64,000 nucleotides of DNA from Sulfitobacter litoralis (GCF_900103185.1 NZ_FNJD01000002.1:235490-299489), one strand, 5' to 3'; numbered from the stretch's first letter, positions 1 through 9,076 are shown. The notes: generated by a model not told the origin, from the sequence alone. A program made the numbers and translations.

Positions 1-149
1 CAGTCGAATATAACCGGTGCACCATGAATGACTTCAAGGGCTTCTTTACCGGAGGCGGCCGTCCGGACATACTCGTGATCCTGCGTCCGAAGATATTCTT
101 CCAACAAATTACGCAGATCTTGATTGTCCTCAACGGCAAGTATCCTCAT
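1..149 (-). CDS. Response regulator, N-terminal part (runs off left edge)
   Basis: Reading the minus strand from an ATG at 149 gives 49 codons that match the start of a CheY-like receiver domain: a hydrophobic first strand (MRILAVEDN) with the acidic E8-D9 pair, then an amphipathic helix and the second strand. The phospho-acceptor Asp lies beyond the edge, so the output domain is unknown. The start overlaps the stop of a short upstream ORF by four bases (ATGA), implying translational coupling. A CtrA-type site lies about 170 bases upstream. Receiver assignment is confident; the regulon is not visible. Confidence 0.8.
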   Translation of the reverse strand, partial: MRILAVEDNQDLRNLLEEYLRTQDHEYVRTAASGKEALEVIHGAPVIFD

Positions 150-238
150 ACCAGATACTCGGCAGTTTTGGACACCGTTTTCGGGGTCATGCGGACCAAA
201 TGCAGATTGTTCTTGCGGCGATCGTGCAGGTTTTCCAT
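146..238 (-). CDS. Small 30-residue ORF coupled to the response regulator
   Basis: A 30-codon ORF (starting MENLHDRRKN) precedes the response regulator, and its TGA overlaps the regulator ATG as ATGA. A strong Shine-Dalgarno-like run (AAGGGGGG) lies about 9 bases upstream of its GTG/ATG start, which supports real translation. The peptide is basic and mostly polar, with no membrane segment or recognisable domain. It could be a leader peptide that sets translation of the regulator, or a small protein with its own role. No family is recognised. Confidence 0.5.
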   Translation of the reverse strand: MENLHDRRKNNLHLVRMTPKTVSKTAEYLV

Positions 239-319
239 CACACTAGCCCCCCTTGTTTACTCATCAACATACTGATGGTGAGCGACAATTTTGCTGATTT
301 CAACTTAAAATTAGCCGCG

Positions 320-334
320 TTAACCATTTGTTAA
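320..334. promoter_or_regulatory. CtrA-type binding site (TTAA-N7-TTAA)
   Basis: The sequence TTAACCATTTGTTAA matches the full alphaproteobacterial CtrA site, with extra TTAA half-sites at 305-308 and 339-342. It sits about 82 bases upstream of the small ORF that leads into the response regulator, and about 150 bases upstream of the rpsD promoter. Position and orientation favour control of the leftward regulator operon. CtrA control is inferred from the motif alone. Confidence 0.55.
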
Positions 335-482
335 TGAATTAAGAGATTTTGAGGCACCGCGGGGCTCAAAAGTGCGGATGCCAAGCGGGTGAATGGATTT
401 GATCAGCGGGCCATTTGCACCGCAATGGGGGGCTGCGGAAGTATGCGTCTTGATTTGTAGCAAATTGACCCGAGTTCCATCA

Positions 483-510
483 TTGACTCCGCGCCGCAGC
501 GCCGTATAAG
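483..510 (+). promoter_or_regulatory. Probable sigma-70 promoter of rpsD
   Basis: A -35-like TTGACT (483-488) and a -10-like TATAAG (505-510) are separated by 16 bases. They lie about 118 bases upstream of the rpsD start, so the transcript would carry a leader that includes the folded region at 523-579. Confidence 0.55.
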
Positions 511-522
511 CGCCGCTTGATT

Positions 523-579
523 GGTGTTGGTGGACCCCGCAAGGGGAACCCTGTCAGGCTTCGGCCAAAGGACAACGCC
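523..579 (+). ncRNA. Structured 5' leader of rpsD (possible autoregulatory RNA)
   Basis: The leader can fold into a three-way junction. The closing stem pairs GGTGT (523-527) with ACGCC (575-579). One arm is CCCC-GCAA-GGGG (535-546) with a GNRA tetraloop. The other pairs TGTC (552-555) with GACA (571-574) and ends in GGC-TTCG-GCC (557-566). Two stable tetraloop hairpins in 57 bases just downstream of a promoter are unlikely to be accidental. Ribosomal protein S4 represses its own synthesis through mRNA structures in other bacteria, so S4 feedback is the natural guess. No known Rfam family was recognised. Confidence 0.4.
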
Positions 580-627
580 CTTTACCGCCCGCCGCAATTC
601 TGCAGGGCCTCAAAAAGGAGAACAGCC

Positions 628-1248
628 GTGACTAAGCGTACAGCTGCCAAGCACAAAATTGACCGCCGTATGGGCGAAAACATCTGGGGCCGCCCAAAGT
701 CCCCAGTGAACCGTCGTGAATACGGCCCCGGCCAGCATGGTCAGCGCCGCAAGGGCAAACTGTCCGACTTTGGTATTCAGCTGCGCGCAAAGCAGAAGCT
801 GAAAGGCTACTACGGCGATCTGACCGAGAAGCAATTCCGCCGCATCTATGGTGAAGCTGAGCGTGTAAAAGGCGACACAGGTGAAAATTTGATCGGTCTG
901 CTGGAACGTCGCCTGGACGCCGTTGTCTACCGTGCGAAGTTCGTAGCGACCGTTTTTGCTGCGCGCCAGTTCGTAAACCACGGCCACGTCAAAGTGAATG
1001 GCAAGAAGGTTAACATTCCTTCCTACCGCGTCAAAGAAGGCGACGTGATCGAAGTGCGTGATCGTTCCAAGCAGATGGTTGCGCTGCTCGAAGCCACTCA
1101 GCTGGCAGAGCGTGACGTGCCTGACTACATCGAAGCAGATCACTCCAAGATGACAGCGACTTTCGTGCGCACCCCCGCTTTGGGCGACGTGCCATACCCT
1201 GTCATGATGGAACCGAACCTCGTGGTCGAATTCTACGCGAAGAACTAA
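628..1248 (+). CDS. rpsD: 30S ribosomal protein S4
   Basis: The 206-residue product binds 16S rRNA early in assembly of the small subunit body. The N-terminal region (about 1-94) has the typical basic start and a GPGQHGQ stretch, followed by the S4 RNA-binding domain (about 95-160, with RLDAVVYR and the HGHVxVNG loop). The length equals the alphaproteobacterial family size. The frame stays open further upstream, but the GTG at 628 is chosen because AAGGAG lies at 615-620, seven bases before it, and the protein then begins [10 protein letters not shown] as in relatives. It is followed by a strong terminator. Confidence 0.97.
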   Translation: MTKRTAAKHKIDRRMGENIWGRPKSPVNRREYGPGQHGQRRKGKLSDFGIQLRAKQKLKGYYGDLTEKQFRRIYGEAERVKGDTGENLIGLLERRLDAVVYRAKFVATVFAARQFVNHGHVKVNGKKVNIPSYRVKEGDVIEVRDRSKQMVALLEATQLAERDVPDYIEADHSKMTATFVRTPALGDVPYPVMMEPNLVVEFYAKN

Positions 1249-1272
1249 GGTTCCTCGCATATCAATGCCGAA

Positions 1273-1307
1273 GGGGCCCCGCTGGAAAGACCGGCGTGGC
1301 CCTTTTT
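1273..1307 (+). terminator. Rho-independent terminator after rpsD
   Basis: A GC-rich hairpin (GGGCC...GGCCC outer stem, CGC/GCG inner stem, AAAGA loop) is followed directly by TTTTT, 25 bases after the rpsD stop. Confidence 0.85.
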
Positions 1308-1415
1308 GCGTTTGGTGCTGCGACTTTAGCGTTGGGCAAAGTGACGCCGAGACAAGATCGTAGTGGCGTTGGTCCCGGTGCGTGTTTATGGTCCGCCGGA
1401 CAGGAGATATGACAC

Positions 1416-2498
1416 ATGACAACCGCTATTCGCCCGCAACCCGGCATTATGGACATCGCGCTGTATCAAGGCGGGGCGTCTCATGTGGCAGGGCTTGAAA
1501 ATGTGATCAAGCTGAGCTCGAACGAGAACCCGCTTGGCCCGTCCGACGTCGCCATCAAAGCGTTCCGGGATGCGTCATATGACCTGCATCGGTACCCGTC
1601 ATCCGATCACGCAGCACTGCGTCAAGCCATTGCGCAGGTGCACGGGCTCGACGCCGATCGCATCATTTGTGGGGCCGGTTCGGACGAGATTATTGCATTT
1701 CTGTGCCAAGCGTTTTCGGGCGAGGGCACCGAGGTGCTGCACACGGTGCACGGCTTTGGCATGTACCGGATTTCCGCGCTGGCCAATGGGGCGACCCCGG
1801 TCGAGGTGCCCGAAAATGAACGGGTGACGGATGTGGACGCATTGCTCGCGGGCTGCACCGACAAGACACGGTTGGTGTTTATCGCGAACCCGAATAACCC
1901 CACAGGCACAATGATCGGGCTAAGTGAAATTGAACGGCTGGCCGCGGGTATCCCCGAAAAAGCCATTCTGGTTCTGGACGGGGCCTATGCTGAATATGTC
2001 GAAGGATATGACGGCGGGGCTGCTTTGGTCGACAGCCACGATAATATTGTGATGACGCGAACCTTCTCAAAGCTGTATGGCTTGGGTGGCTTGCGCATCG
2101 GCTGGGGCTATGCGCCGGCCCATGTCATCGACGTACTGAACCGGGTGCGGGGGCCGTTTAACCTGTCGCAAGCCGCGTTGAACGCGGCGACGGCGGCGAT
2201 CAAGGACACAGGGTATGCTGCTCATTGCCGCAGCGAAAATGCGAAATGGCGCACCTGGATGGCTGATGCCTTAGCCGAAATTGGCGTTCCATCGGATGTG
2301 TCCTGCGCGAATTTTATTCTCGCGCGGTTCAAGTCGCAGGCCGAGGCCGAGGCTTGTGATGAACACCTCAAGACCCAAGGCTTGATCGTGCGGCGCGTTG
2401 CCGGATACCAGCTGCCCAATTGCCTGCGCATTACCGTGGGCGATGAAAGCGCATGCCGCCGCGTGGTTCATGCGATCCGACAGTTTAAAGGCGACTAA
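1416..2498 (+). CDS. hisC: Histidinol-phosphate aminotransferase
   Basis: A PLP-dependent fold-type I aminotransferase of 360 residues that converts imidazole-acetol phosphate and glutamate to histidinol phosphate. The N-terminal [10 protein letters not shown] motif, NPNNPTG (158-164), the DGAYAEY strand and the PLP lysine K219 in [12 protein letters not shown] are all present. AGGAGA stands 10 bases before the ATG. It lies one base from tyrC, and HisC enzymes often accept aromatic keto acids, so a role in tyrosine/phenylalanine synthesis beside histidine is plausible. Confidence 0.92.
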   Translation: MTTAIRPQPGIMDIALYQGGASHVAGLENVIKLSSNENPLGPSDVAIKAFRDASYDLHRYPSSDHAALRQAIAQVHGLDADRIICGAGSDEIIAFLCQAFSGEGTEVLHTVHGFGMYRISALANGATPVEVPENERVTDVDALLAGCTDKTRLVFIANPNNPTGTMIGLSEIERLAAGIPEKAILVLDGAYAEYVEGYDGGAALVDSHDNIVMTRTFSKLYGLGGLRIGWGYAPAHVIDVLNRVRGPFNLSQAALNAATAAIKDTGYAAHCRSENAKWRTWMADALAEIGVPSDVSCANFILARFKSQAEAEACDEHLKTQGLIVRRVAGYQLPNCLRITVGDESACRRVVHAIRQFKGD

Positions 2499-2499
2499 T

Positions 2500-3420
2500 A
2501 TGCCCGTAATTTATGAAAAAGTAGCGTTAATCGGGTTGGGCTTGATCGCCTCTTCGATGTTCTGGGCGATGAAACGCGGCGGGCTTGCGGGCCATGTGTC
2601 GGGCTTTGCGCGCAGTGCGGACACCCGCGACACCGCACGCGAAATTGGCCTGTGCGACGAGGTCTGCGATTCCATTGCGAAAACCGTGAAAGATGCGGAT
2701 CTGGTGGTTCTTTGTGTGCCCGTGGGCGTCATGGGCTCGGTTGCTGCGGAAATGGCCGGATATCTGAAGCCGGGCTGCACGGTCACGGATGTGGGATCGG
2801 TCAAGGCGGATGTGATCGCACAGGTTGGCCCGCTCCTGCCCGAGGGCGTCCATTTTATTCCAGCGCATCCGTTGGCGGGGACCGAACATTCCGGTCCACG
2901 CAGCGGTTTCGCAGAACTGTTCGACAACCGCTGGTGCCTGCTGGTGCCCGTGCCCGACACCAACGCCAATGCGATTTCACGGTTGCGAAACCTATGGGAC
3001 GGCATGGGGGCCAACGTCGAGGAAATGGACGCGGAGCATCACGATCTGGTGCTTGCGGTGACCAGCCATGCCCCGCACCTGATCGCCTATACGATGGTCG
3101 GGGTGGCAGATGATCTGCGCCGCGTGACCGACAGCGAAGTCATCAAATACTCGGCCGCCGGCTTTCGTGACTTCACCCGTATCGCTGCCAGCGATCCGAC
3201 CATGTGGCGGGATGTTTTCCTGACCAACAAGGACGCCACACTCGAGATACTGGGTCGCTTCACCGAAGAACTTTTTGCGTTGCAGCGGGCGATCCGCATG
3301 GGTGACGGTGATCATCTTCATGATTATTTTACCCGCACCCGTGCCATCCGCCGTGGAATTATCGAGGCGGGTCAGGACACGGATGCGCCGAACTTTGGGC
3401 GCCAACCGGGCAACAAATAA
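2500..3420 (+). CDS. tyrC: Prephenate/arogenate dehydrogenase
   Basis: The 306-residue protein carries an N-terminal NAD(P) Rossmann motif (GLGLIASS, 12-19) and the HPLAGTEHSGP stretch with the catalytic histidine region (123-130), typical of TyrA/TyrC dehydrogenases that oxidatively decarboxylate prephenate or arogenate for tyrosine synthesis. The frame runs back into hisC, but the ATG at 2500, one base after the hisC stop, begins MPVIYEKVALIG like the family. Substrate choice (prephenate or arogenate) cannot be read from sequence. Transcribed with hisC. Confidence 0.92.
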   Translation: MPVIYEKVALIGLGLIASSMFWAMKRGGLAGHVSGFARSADTRDTAREIGLCDEVCDSIAKTVKDADLVVLCVPVGVMGSVAAEMAGYLKPGCTVTDVGSVKADVIAQVGPLLPEGVHFIPAHPLAGTEHSGPRSGFAELFDNRWCLLVPVPDTNANAISRLRNLWDGMGANVEEMDAEHHDLVLAVTSHAPHLIAYTMVGVADDLRRVTDSEVIKYSAAGFRDFTRIAASDPTMWRDVFLTNKDATLEILGRFTEELFALQRAIRMGDGDHLHDYFTRTRAIRRGIIEAGQDTDAPNFGRQPGNK

Positions 3421-3453
3421 TCCAGGCGGCGGGGTTTGTGGCGCTGTCTCGCC

Positions 3454-4476
3454 TCAGCGCAAGATAATCTTGGGTGCGCGTCCTAAGGGGATGAACCCCA
3501 TCGACATTTTCCCGTCCTTCACGCTGATGTCCAGATCCAGCCCATTCGTGTTGCCAGACATTTGAGCCAGCCCCTTGAGCATTTGTTCCGCTTGGGGGCG
3601 AAAGTTGGGCGGGATAAAACCGGCGTTTTCCGCCATGGTCAGCATCATTGGCCAATCTTGCGCTTGTACCGACAGCGTCCCTGTCGCCAGACCGTCCTCG
3701 GCAACGGCCATCGTCCCTTTTAGCGTCAGCGCCACATCCCCCCATGCCAGTTCCGCATGTCGCAGGTCGATGACGCGCGGCTGTGGGCGGGTCCGGCCAA
3801 GCGCGCTGCGGTCCCACAGGCGGTCGAAGGTGATGGTCGCCTTGGCCGTCACCGTTTCAAAGGCATCCGTCCAGTCGTCAGGCAGGCCGAACATATTGCG
3901 CAGCGCGGTGCTTGGGGTAACGCTCTGCGCATCAAAGGCTAGGTCATAGATGGGTTGACCTACGGTCTGCTGAACGGCGCTGACGTTCAGGCCGCGCCCT
4001 TCGACGGGGCCTGTTGCCGGCAGATCAAGCAACCAGGCGCCACCGTCCAACGTTAGCCGGTCCAGTTGGCCAGAAACGCTTGGCCGCAGGCGCAAATCGG
4101 TGGTGACGTCCTCTGCGGTCAGCATGGCACGCAGTTTGGGGCCGGACAGACCGAGTTCAACGTAGGGGGTGGACACCGTCATATAGCCCGGCCAATAGGC
4201 GGGGGTGGAGATATCGATACGCTTGGCAGCGACAGCGCTGGCGATGCCCCGCTGCGCACTTGCGGCAGGCGGTGTCAGGGACACATCGGTCAGGCGGGTC
4301 TGTAGCCGCACCGGGAAGCCTTGTTTGTTCATTTCGCCCACGTCAGCCTGCCATCCGGCTGCACGTCGTGTTTCGATCAGTTTGGCGATGCCCCTTTGCA
4401 GCCCCGAAGACGCAGCGAACCACCATCCGCACCAAACCGCCGCTAGGACGACAATAATCAACACGAGCTTGCCCAT
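3454..4476 (-). CDS. DUF2125 family envelope protein
   Basis: A 340-residue protein with one N-terminal membrane anchor (about residues 4-22, VLIIVVLAAVWCGWWFAA) and a long, beta-rich exterior region, as in the alphaproteobacterial DUF2125 family. No catalytic motif is seen. It is convergent with tyrC (33-base gap) and divergent from chaC. The family has no established function; AsmA-like architecture suggests a periplasmic role, which is inference. Confidence 0.75.
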   Translation of the reverse strand: MGKLVLIIVVLAAVWCGWWFAASSGLQRGIAKLIETRRAAGWQADVGEMNKQGFPVRLQTRLTDVSLTPPAASAQRGIASAVAAKRIDISTPAYWPGYMTVSTPYVELGLSGPKLRAMLTAEDVTTDLRLRPSVSGQLDRLTLDGGAWLLDLPATGPVEGRGLNVSAVQQTVGQPIYDLAFDAQSVTPSTALRNMFGLPDDWTDAFETVTAKATITFDRLWDRSALGRTRPQPRVIDLRHAELAWGDVALTLKGTMAVAEDGLATGTLSVQAQDWPMMLTMAENAGFIPPNFRPQAEQMLKGLAQMSGNTNGLDLDISVKDGKMSMGFIPLGRAPKIILR

Positions 4477-4546
4477 TTTTCTTAAAACCTTATTAACGCC
4501 TGCGATAGCGCAGCTTTAAACAAGCCAACGATAAAGGACCAGAGAC

Positions 4547-5077
4547 ATGGCGATGTGGGTGTTCGGTTACGGCAGCTTATTGTGGAAACCGGGGTTTGAC
4601 GTGGCGGAAAGCGTGATCGGGCGGTTGCCCGGGTACGCGCGGTCGTTCTGCATGCGGTCGATCCACCATCGCGGATCGGTTGACCGTCCGGGGCTGGTGC
4701 TGGCGCTGGATGCCGATACAGGCACGGCCTGCGATGGTATGGCGCTGCGTGTTGCGCCGGGGACCGAAGATGCCACGTTAACCTATTTGCGCGAACGCGA
4801 GCTGGTGTCATCGGCCTATGTTGAAAAGACGCTTGAGGTACAGCTAGAGGATGGCCGCACCGTCGAGGCATTGGTCTATGTGATCGATGCCGCCCACGAG
4901 CAATATTGCGGCGGCTTGCCGCTGGAGGAGCAGGCGCAGATCATCTCGGGCGCGGTAGGCGGGATGGGGCCGAATACCGAATATCTGTTTAACACGGCAT
5001 CCCATTTGACCCAGATCGGGCTGCATGATCCGTCGCTTGCATGGCTTCATGACCGTGTGAAGTCTCTTGGCGCATAA
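4547..5077 (+). CDS. chaC: Gamma-glutamylcyclotransferase (ChaC-like)
   Basis: The 176-residue product starts with the family signature VFGYGSLLWKPGF (glycine-rich substrate loop) and holds the catalytic glutamate region (RERELVSSAY, about 85-95). ChaC-type enzymes cleave glutathione to 5-oxoproline and Cys-Gly in the cytoplasm. Length is usual for bacterial ChaC. It is a stand-alone gene read away from DUF2125. Confidence 0.9.
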   Translation: MAMWVFGYGSLLWKPGFDVAESVIGRLPGYARSFCMRSIHHRGSVDRPGLVLALDADTGTACDGMALRVAPGTEDATLTYLRERELVSSAYVEKTLEVQLEDGRTVEALVYVIDAAHEQYCGGLPLEEQAQIISGAVGGMGPNTEYLFNTASHLTQIGLHDPSLAWLHDRVKSLGA

Positions 5078-5151
5078 ACCCGTGGCATAACAGTCGGGAT
5101 TAAGTGTAGGCTGCGGCGATAGAAGCACAAAAGTGTCGGGAGCCACGAGGC

Positions 5152-6354
5152 ATGGCGCAGTCAGACCGCGAATCCAAACCACAGTTTTCCCAGCCGGTGC
5201 GGCAGATCACGCTGATGCTGATCGCCCTTGCGCTCACCGGCATCGGGGCTTTTCTGGCGCTGCCAAGCGTTTTGCCTATTTTTGCAGCAAATCCCTATCT
5301 GAATGGCGTGATTATCGTCGTCTTCTTTATCGGCGTTATCGCCTGTTTTTATCAGGTGTTGCAGCTGATCGGCTCTGTCAGGTGGATTGAAAACTTTGCC
5401 TCAAACGAGCCGAATGCAGATGCCGTAGCACCGCAGCTTTTGGCCCCGCTTGCATCGTTGTTGCGCACACGCGGCGCGCGCATGCAGGTGAACGCAACCT
5501 CGACCCGCTCTATTCTGGATTCCGTGGCAACCCGCATCGACGAAGCACGCGAGATTACACGTTATATCGTCAACATGCTGATTTTTCTCGGTCTTTTGGG
5601 TACTTTCTATGGGCTTGCCACGACTGTTCCGGCAGTTGTGGAAACGATCCGCAGCCTCGCGCCCCAAGAAGGCGACGGCAGCACCGATATGTTCGCGCGG
5701 CTGATGACCGGACTGGAATCGCAGCTTGGCGGCATGGGTGTGGCCTTTGGGTCCTCCCTTTTGGGGCTGGCGGGGTCGCTGGTTGTCGGTCTGCTTGAAC
5801 TCTTTGCAGGCCATGGCCAGAACCGCTTTTATCAGGAGTTGGAAGACTGGCTCAGCTCGATCACCCGTGTTGGCTTTTCCTCGGGCGAGGACGGCGCGTC
5901 GGATCAGGTTGCTGTGGCCGGCGTGCTGGATCATATGGCAGAACAAATGGACAGCCTGCGCCAGCTGATCGGACAATCCACCGAGAGCCAGACTGTGCTC
6001 AACCGCGAGATCGGCGCGCTTGCCACCACGATGGAGGAGCTGTCGGCACGGGCCGCCCAAACCGATACAGCGGCGGAAAGTCTGGACCGGATCGCCAAGG
6101 GGCAAGAACGCATGGTCGCCGTACTTGAAGGGCAGGGCGACCATGAACGGGCGGATGCGGAAAGCCGGATGCGCCTGCGGTCGATCGATGTACAGATGCT
6201 GCGTATCCTCGAGGAAATATCTGCGGGGCGGCAGGAAACCATGGCTGAATTGCGCAAGGATATTTCGTTGCTGGCCAAGGCGCTTTCCGCGCCACGCGGT
6301 GCTGAACCCCGCCGTTTGCGCACCCCTGACCGTTCCGACACCGAGGAAAGCTGA
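5152..6354 (+). CDS. MotA/TolQ/ExbB-like proton-channel protein
   Basis: A 400-residue inner-membrane protein with predicted helices near 19-42, 47-68, 141-162 and 190-215. The last two contain the MotA/TolQ/ExbB core (LGLLGTFYGLATTV, then GMGVAFGSSLLGLAGS). A cytoplasmic helical tail follows (about 245-400). It is two bases from a MotB/OmpA-like partner, so the pair should form an ion-driven stator-like unit acting on peptidoglycan. The long tail resembles ZorA of Zorya defence, but no zorC/D/E gene is near and the region is core genome. Confidence 0.85.
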   Translation: MAQSDRESKPQFSQPVRQITLMLIALALTGIGAFLALPSVLPIFAANPYLNGVIIVVFFIGVIACFYQVLQLIGSVRWIENFASNEPNADAVAPQLLAPLASLLRTRGARMQVNATSTRSILDSVATRIDEAREITRYIVNMLIFLGLLGTFYGLATTVPAVVETIRSLAPQEGDGSTDMFARLMTGLESQLGGMGVAFGSSLLGLAGSLVVGLLELFAGHGQNRFYQELEDWLSSITRVGFSSGEDGASDQVAVAGVLDHMAEQMDSLRQLIGQSTESQTVLNREIGALATTMEELSARAAQTDTAAESLDRIAKGQERMVAVLEGQGDHERADAESRMRLRSIDVQMLRILEEISAGRQETMAELRKDISLLAKALSAPRGAEPRRLRTPDRSDTEES

Positions 6355-6356
6355 GG

Positions 6357-8105
6357 ATGGCGCTTTCCCGACGTACAGGGTCACGCTTTCAGGGTTCGAT
6401 CTGGCCCGGGTTCGTGGATGCGATGACCGGCCTGTTGCTGGTTTTGATGTTCGTACTGACCATCTTCATGGTGTTGCAAGCCGTGCAGACACAACGCATC
6501 AATGGGCAGGAAAGCGAACTGAATTCTCTGTCGGGTGAAGTCGCTGCATTGGCCCAAGCACTTGGAATGGAACGACAAAATGCTGCAGATCTTGAAACCC
6601 AATTGGGGTCGCTCACCACGTCGCTGACGGCGGCACGTGATAAGGCGGCAGAACAGGCGGCGATGATTGCGTCGTTGTCGGCTACACGCGATGCCCAAGC
6701 CGTGCAGTTGAACGCCGCCGAGGCCAAGATAACCGGTTTCGAGACACAGGTCGCTAACTTGTTGTCCCAACGTGATGCAGCCGTCGCGCGTGGTGAAACG
6801 CTCGAGGCACGTCAGAAAGAATTGTTGAGCGCGCAAGACGCGTTGAACCTCGCGTTGACGCAGGCCCGATCCGAAACAGATGCACAGGCTGAAGCTGCGC
6901 GGCTTGCGGCGGCCCGTCGCGATGCTTTGACAGCGCTTGTCGATGACCTGCGCGCCAAGAACCAAGAAACCCAGGCCGCATTGCAAAGTGCTGCCGACGC
7001 AAATGCCGCAGCGCTTTCAGACGCCGAAGCTGCCCGTCTGGCCGAAGCCGCCGCGGCAGAGCAATTGCGTGAAAAGCTGCAAAACGCGGATGCAGAGCTG
7101 ACAGCGATGACTTTGGCGCTTGAGACTCAGCGCCAAGAGGCAGAGGATACGCTGACCTTGCTGGCTGCCGCACGTGCCGCCAAGGAAACCCTGGACGCTG
7201 AGCTTGCTGCCGCCCTTACAGAGACAGAAACCCTTGAGGCCGCGCAGGCAGACCGTGCCGCGCTGCGTGCCAAGCTGGCCGACGCGCTTGCCGCAAAGTT
7301 GGCGGCAGAAAGCCGGGCCGAGGACACGCGTTCGGATGCGGAAAAACGAGCAGCCTTGCTGAATGCGGCGCGGGCCGAGCTGGCGCAGGAGGAGGCCGCC
7401 ACCGCTGCGGCACAGCGTCAGACAGAGCTATTGAACCAGCAGGTTGCAGCGCTGCGTGGCCAACTGGGGGAACTCCAGTCTTTACTGGATGATGCCGTCG
7501 CACGGGATGCCGTGAAAGAAGTGCAACTGCAATCGCTTGGCTCCGATCTGAACACCGCGCTCGCGCGCGTCGCCGCCGAAGAACGTCGCCGCGCCGAGCT
7601 AGAGGCGGCAGAGCGTGCGCGGCTTGAGGCGGAGACCAAGAACCTTGAACAATACCGCTCCGAGTTCTTCGGGCGGTTGAGAGAGCTTTTAGGGAATCAA
7701 GAGGGGGTTCGCATCGAGGGTGACCGGTTCGTCTTCTCTTCCGAAGTGCTGTTCCCACCCGGTGCCGCGACGCTCTCAGCCGAGGGCCGAAAAGAAATTG
7801 CCAAAGTCGCCGGTATTTTACGCAATATTGCGGCCGACATTCCGCCTGAAATCGACTGGGTCATTCGCGTTGACGGGCATACGGATAACCAGCCTTTGTC
7901 GGGCCTGGGTGCCTTCGCCGACAATTGGGAGCTGAGCCAAGCGCGGGCCTTGTCAGTGGTTAAGTATATGATCAGCTTCCTCGGTATCGCGCCAGAGCGC
8001 CTGGCGGCAAATGGATTTGGCCAGTACCAACCAGTTGCCAACGGGAAAACGGAAACCGCCCGCGCCCAGAACCGCAGGATCGAATTGAAGCTGACCGAAA
8101 AGTAA
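6357..8105 (+). CDS. MotB-like membrane protein with long coiled coil and OmpA peptidoglycan-binding domain
   Basis: A 582-residue partner of the upstream channel gene. One transmembrane helix (about 18-43, beginning FVDAMTGLLLVLM) keeps an Asp at its start, the position used for proton coupling in MotB/ExbD proteins. Residues about 50-435 are an Ala/Glu/Arg-rich coiled coil. The C-terminus (about 450-580) is an OmpA/MotB domain with VDGHTDNQP and NWELSQARA, which bind diaminopimelate in peptidoglycan. The stop of the first gene is separated only by GG, indicating coupled translation. Likely role: envelope force or signal transfer; the partner in the periplasm is unknown. Confidence 0.88.
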   Translation: MALSRRTGSRFQGSIWPGFVDAMTGLLLVLMFVLTIFMVLQAVQTQRINGQESELNSLSGEVAALAQALGMERQNAADLETQLGSLTTSLTAARDKAAEQAAMIASLSATRDAQAVQLNAAEAKITGFETQVANLLSQRDAAVARGETLEARQKELLSAQDALNLALTQARSETDAQAEAARLAAARRDALTALVDDLRAKNQETQAALQSAADANAAALSDAEAARLAEAAAAEQLREKLQNADAELTAMTLALETQRQEAEDTLTLLAAARAAKETLDAELAAALTETETLEAAQADRAALRAKLADALAAKLAAESRAEDTRSDAEKRAALLNAARAELAQEEAATAAAQRQTELLNQQVAALRGQLGELQSLLDDAVARDAVKEVQLQSLGSDLNTALARVAAEERRRAELEAAERARLEAETKNLEQYRSEFFGRLRELLGNQEGVRIEGDRFVFSSEVLFPPGAATLSAEGRKEIAKVAGILRNIAADIPPEIDWVIRVDGHTDNQPLSGLGAFADNWELSQARALSVVKYMISFLGIAPERLAANGFGQYQPVANGKTETARAQNRRIELKLTEK

Positions 8106-8107
8106 CG

Positions 8108-9076
8108 CTATCTTATTTCAATGTCGGTACTGCGCTGGCTGATGATCTGCAAACCACGGATCATCGTCACCGTGCCGGTATAGGTGCCCGCGGGCCAATC
8201 CACGCGGCCGCGTTTGCCGATCGCGCGAAAGGCCTGCGCCTGGGTTTTCGTCAGTGTCACATCATCAGAGATCACCATACCGTCAGGTCCGGTGATCGAC
8301 AGATTGATAATATCATCGGCCCGCGTGCCGAACATATGGCCCCAGATCACCAGCGCATCGGCCTGCACCGACAAAGAGGGCGCTGCGGCGTCGCCATGCT
8401 TGATCGCGTTATAGGCGGGCACGGCATCCGAAAAACCGATGCTGATCAATCCGCCCCCGCGATATTCAGGGCGCAGTGACCATAGGCTGCTGTCACCTGG
8501 CGTGTCGCAGGTGACAGTGCCGTCTGGATCAAAGGGGTCGATGACCGCCCCGTCTTGACGCACGGACAGATGAACATGGGGGAAAGCGGCCTTGCCCGAC
8601 TGCCCGACAAAGCCAAGGGTTTCTCCCAATGCCACTTCTTGTCCCGTCTTAACGCTGATGGAGCCCTGTTTCAGGTGGCAATACTGCGTTTCCCAGCCGT
8701 TCCCGTGGTCGAGCACAACGCCATTGCCGCATTCTTTGCCGTCGATATCGTCGGCAGTTGCGCTGCTATAGCCGCTGTCGGCCATACCATCACGCATCCC
8801 GCTGACGCGGCCCGCGGCACTGGCAAGCACGGGGATATTGTCGTTGATGCGCGCACGGTCGGGGAGCGCGAAGTCGGTGCCCTTGTGACCGTCATAGCTA
8901 AGCGCGCCGCAGGTGAAATCCATCGCATCGGATGACGGGTCGCTATCGACATACTGTTGGATATCGCAGTCTTTTTCGAGGTCACATTCAAGGGGTGGGG
9001 AAATAAGAAAACCCTCTGCCAGCACGGGGCTGGCAAAGGGCAGGGCAAGCGCAAATACGGCGCTGCGTGGTATCAT
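8108..9076 (-). CDS. Secreted M23 family metallopeptidase
   Basis: The 322-residue precursor has a hydrophobic signal peptide (about 1-20) and an M23/LytM domain: the Zn ligands of GHKGTDF (H..D) and the HVH pair in AFPHVHLSVRQDG are all present, so it should be catalytically active on peptidoglycan cross-links. A C-terminal beta-rich region of about 110 residues has no clear match. Its ATG overlaps the clpA stop by four bases, so it is translated after clpA. It is convergent with the MotA/MotB-like pair. Confidence 0.88.
   Translation of the reverse strand: MIPRSAVFALALPFASPVLAEGFLISPPLECDLEKDCDIQQYVDSDPSSDAMDFTCGALSYDGHKGTDFALPDRARINDNIPVLASAAGRVSGMRDGMADSGYSSATADDIDGKECGNGVVLDHGNGWETQYCHLKQGSISVKTGQEVALGETLGFVGQSGKAAFPHVHLSVRQDGAVIDPFDPDGTVTCDTPGDSSLWSLRPEYRGGGLISIGFSDAVPAYNAIKHGDAAAPSLSVQADALVIWGHMFGTRADDIINLSITGPDGMVISDDVTLTKTQAQAFRAIGKRGRVDWPAGTYTGTVTMIRGLQIISQRSTDIEIR

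Noticed and set aside
24..275. 83-codon plus-strand ORF at the left edge
   Set aside because: The opposite strand encodes a receiver domain and a leader ORF; the plus frame has no ribosome site or domain.
523..579. SRP (4.5S) RNA in the rpsD leader
   Set aside because: TGTTGGTGGACCCCGCAA recalls the 5' half of SRP RNA, but the conserved GGAA tetraloop and AGCAGCC strand of domain IV are missing.
5152..8105. Zorya anti-phage system
   Set aside because: ZorA/ZorB-like membrane pair only; no ZorC, ZorD or ZorE gene nearby, and the flanks are core genes.
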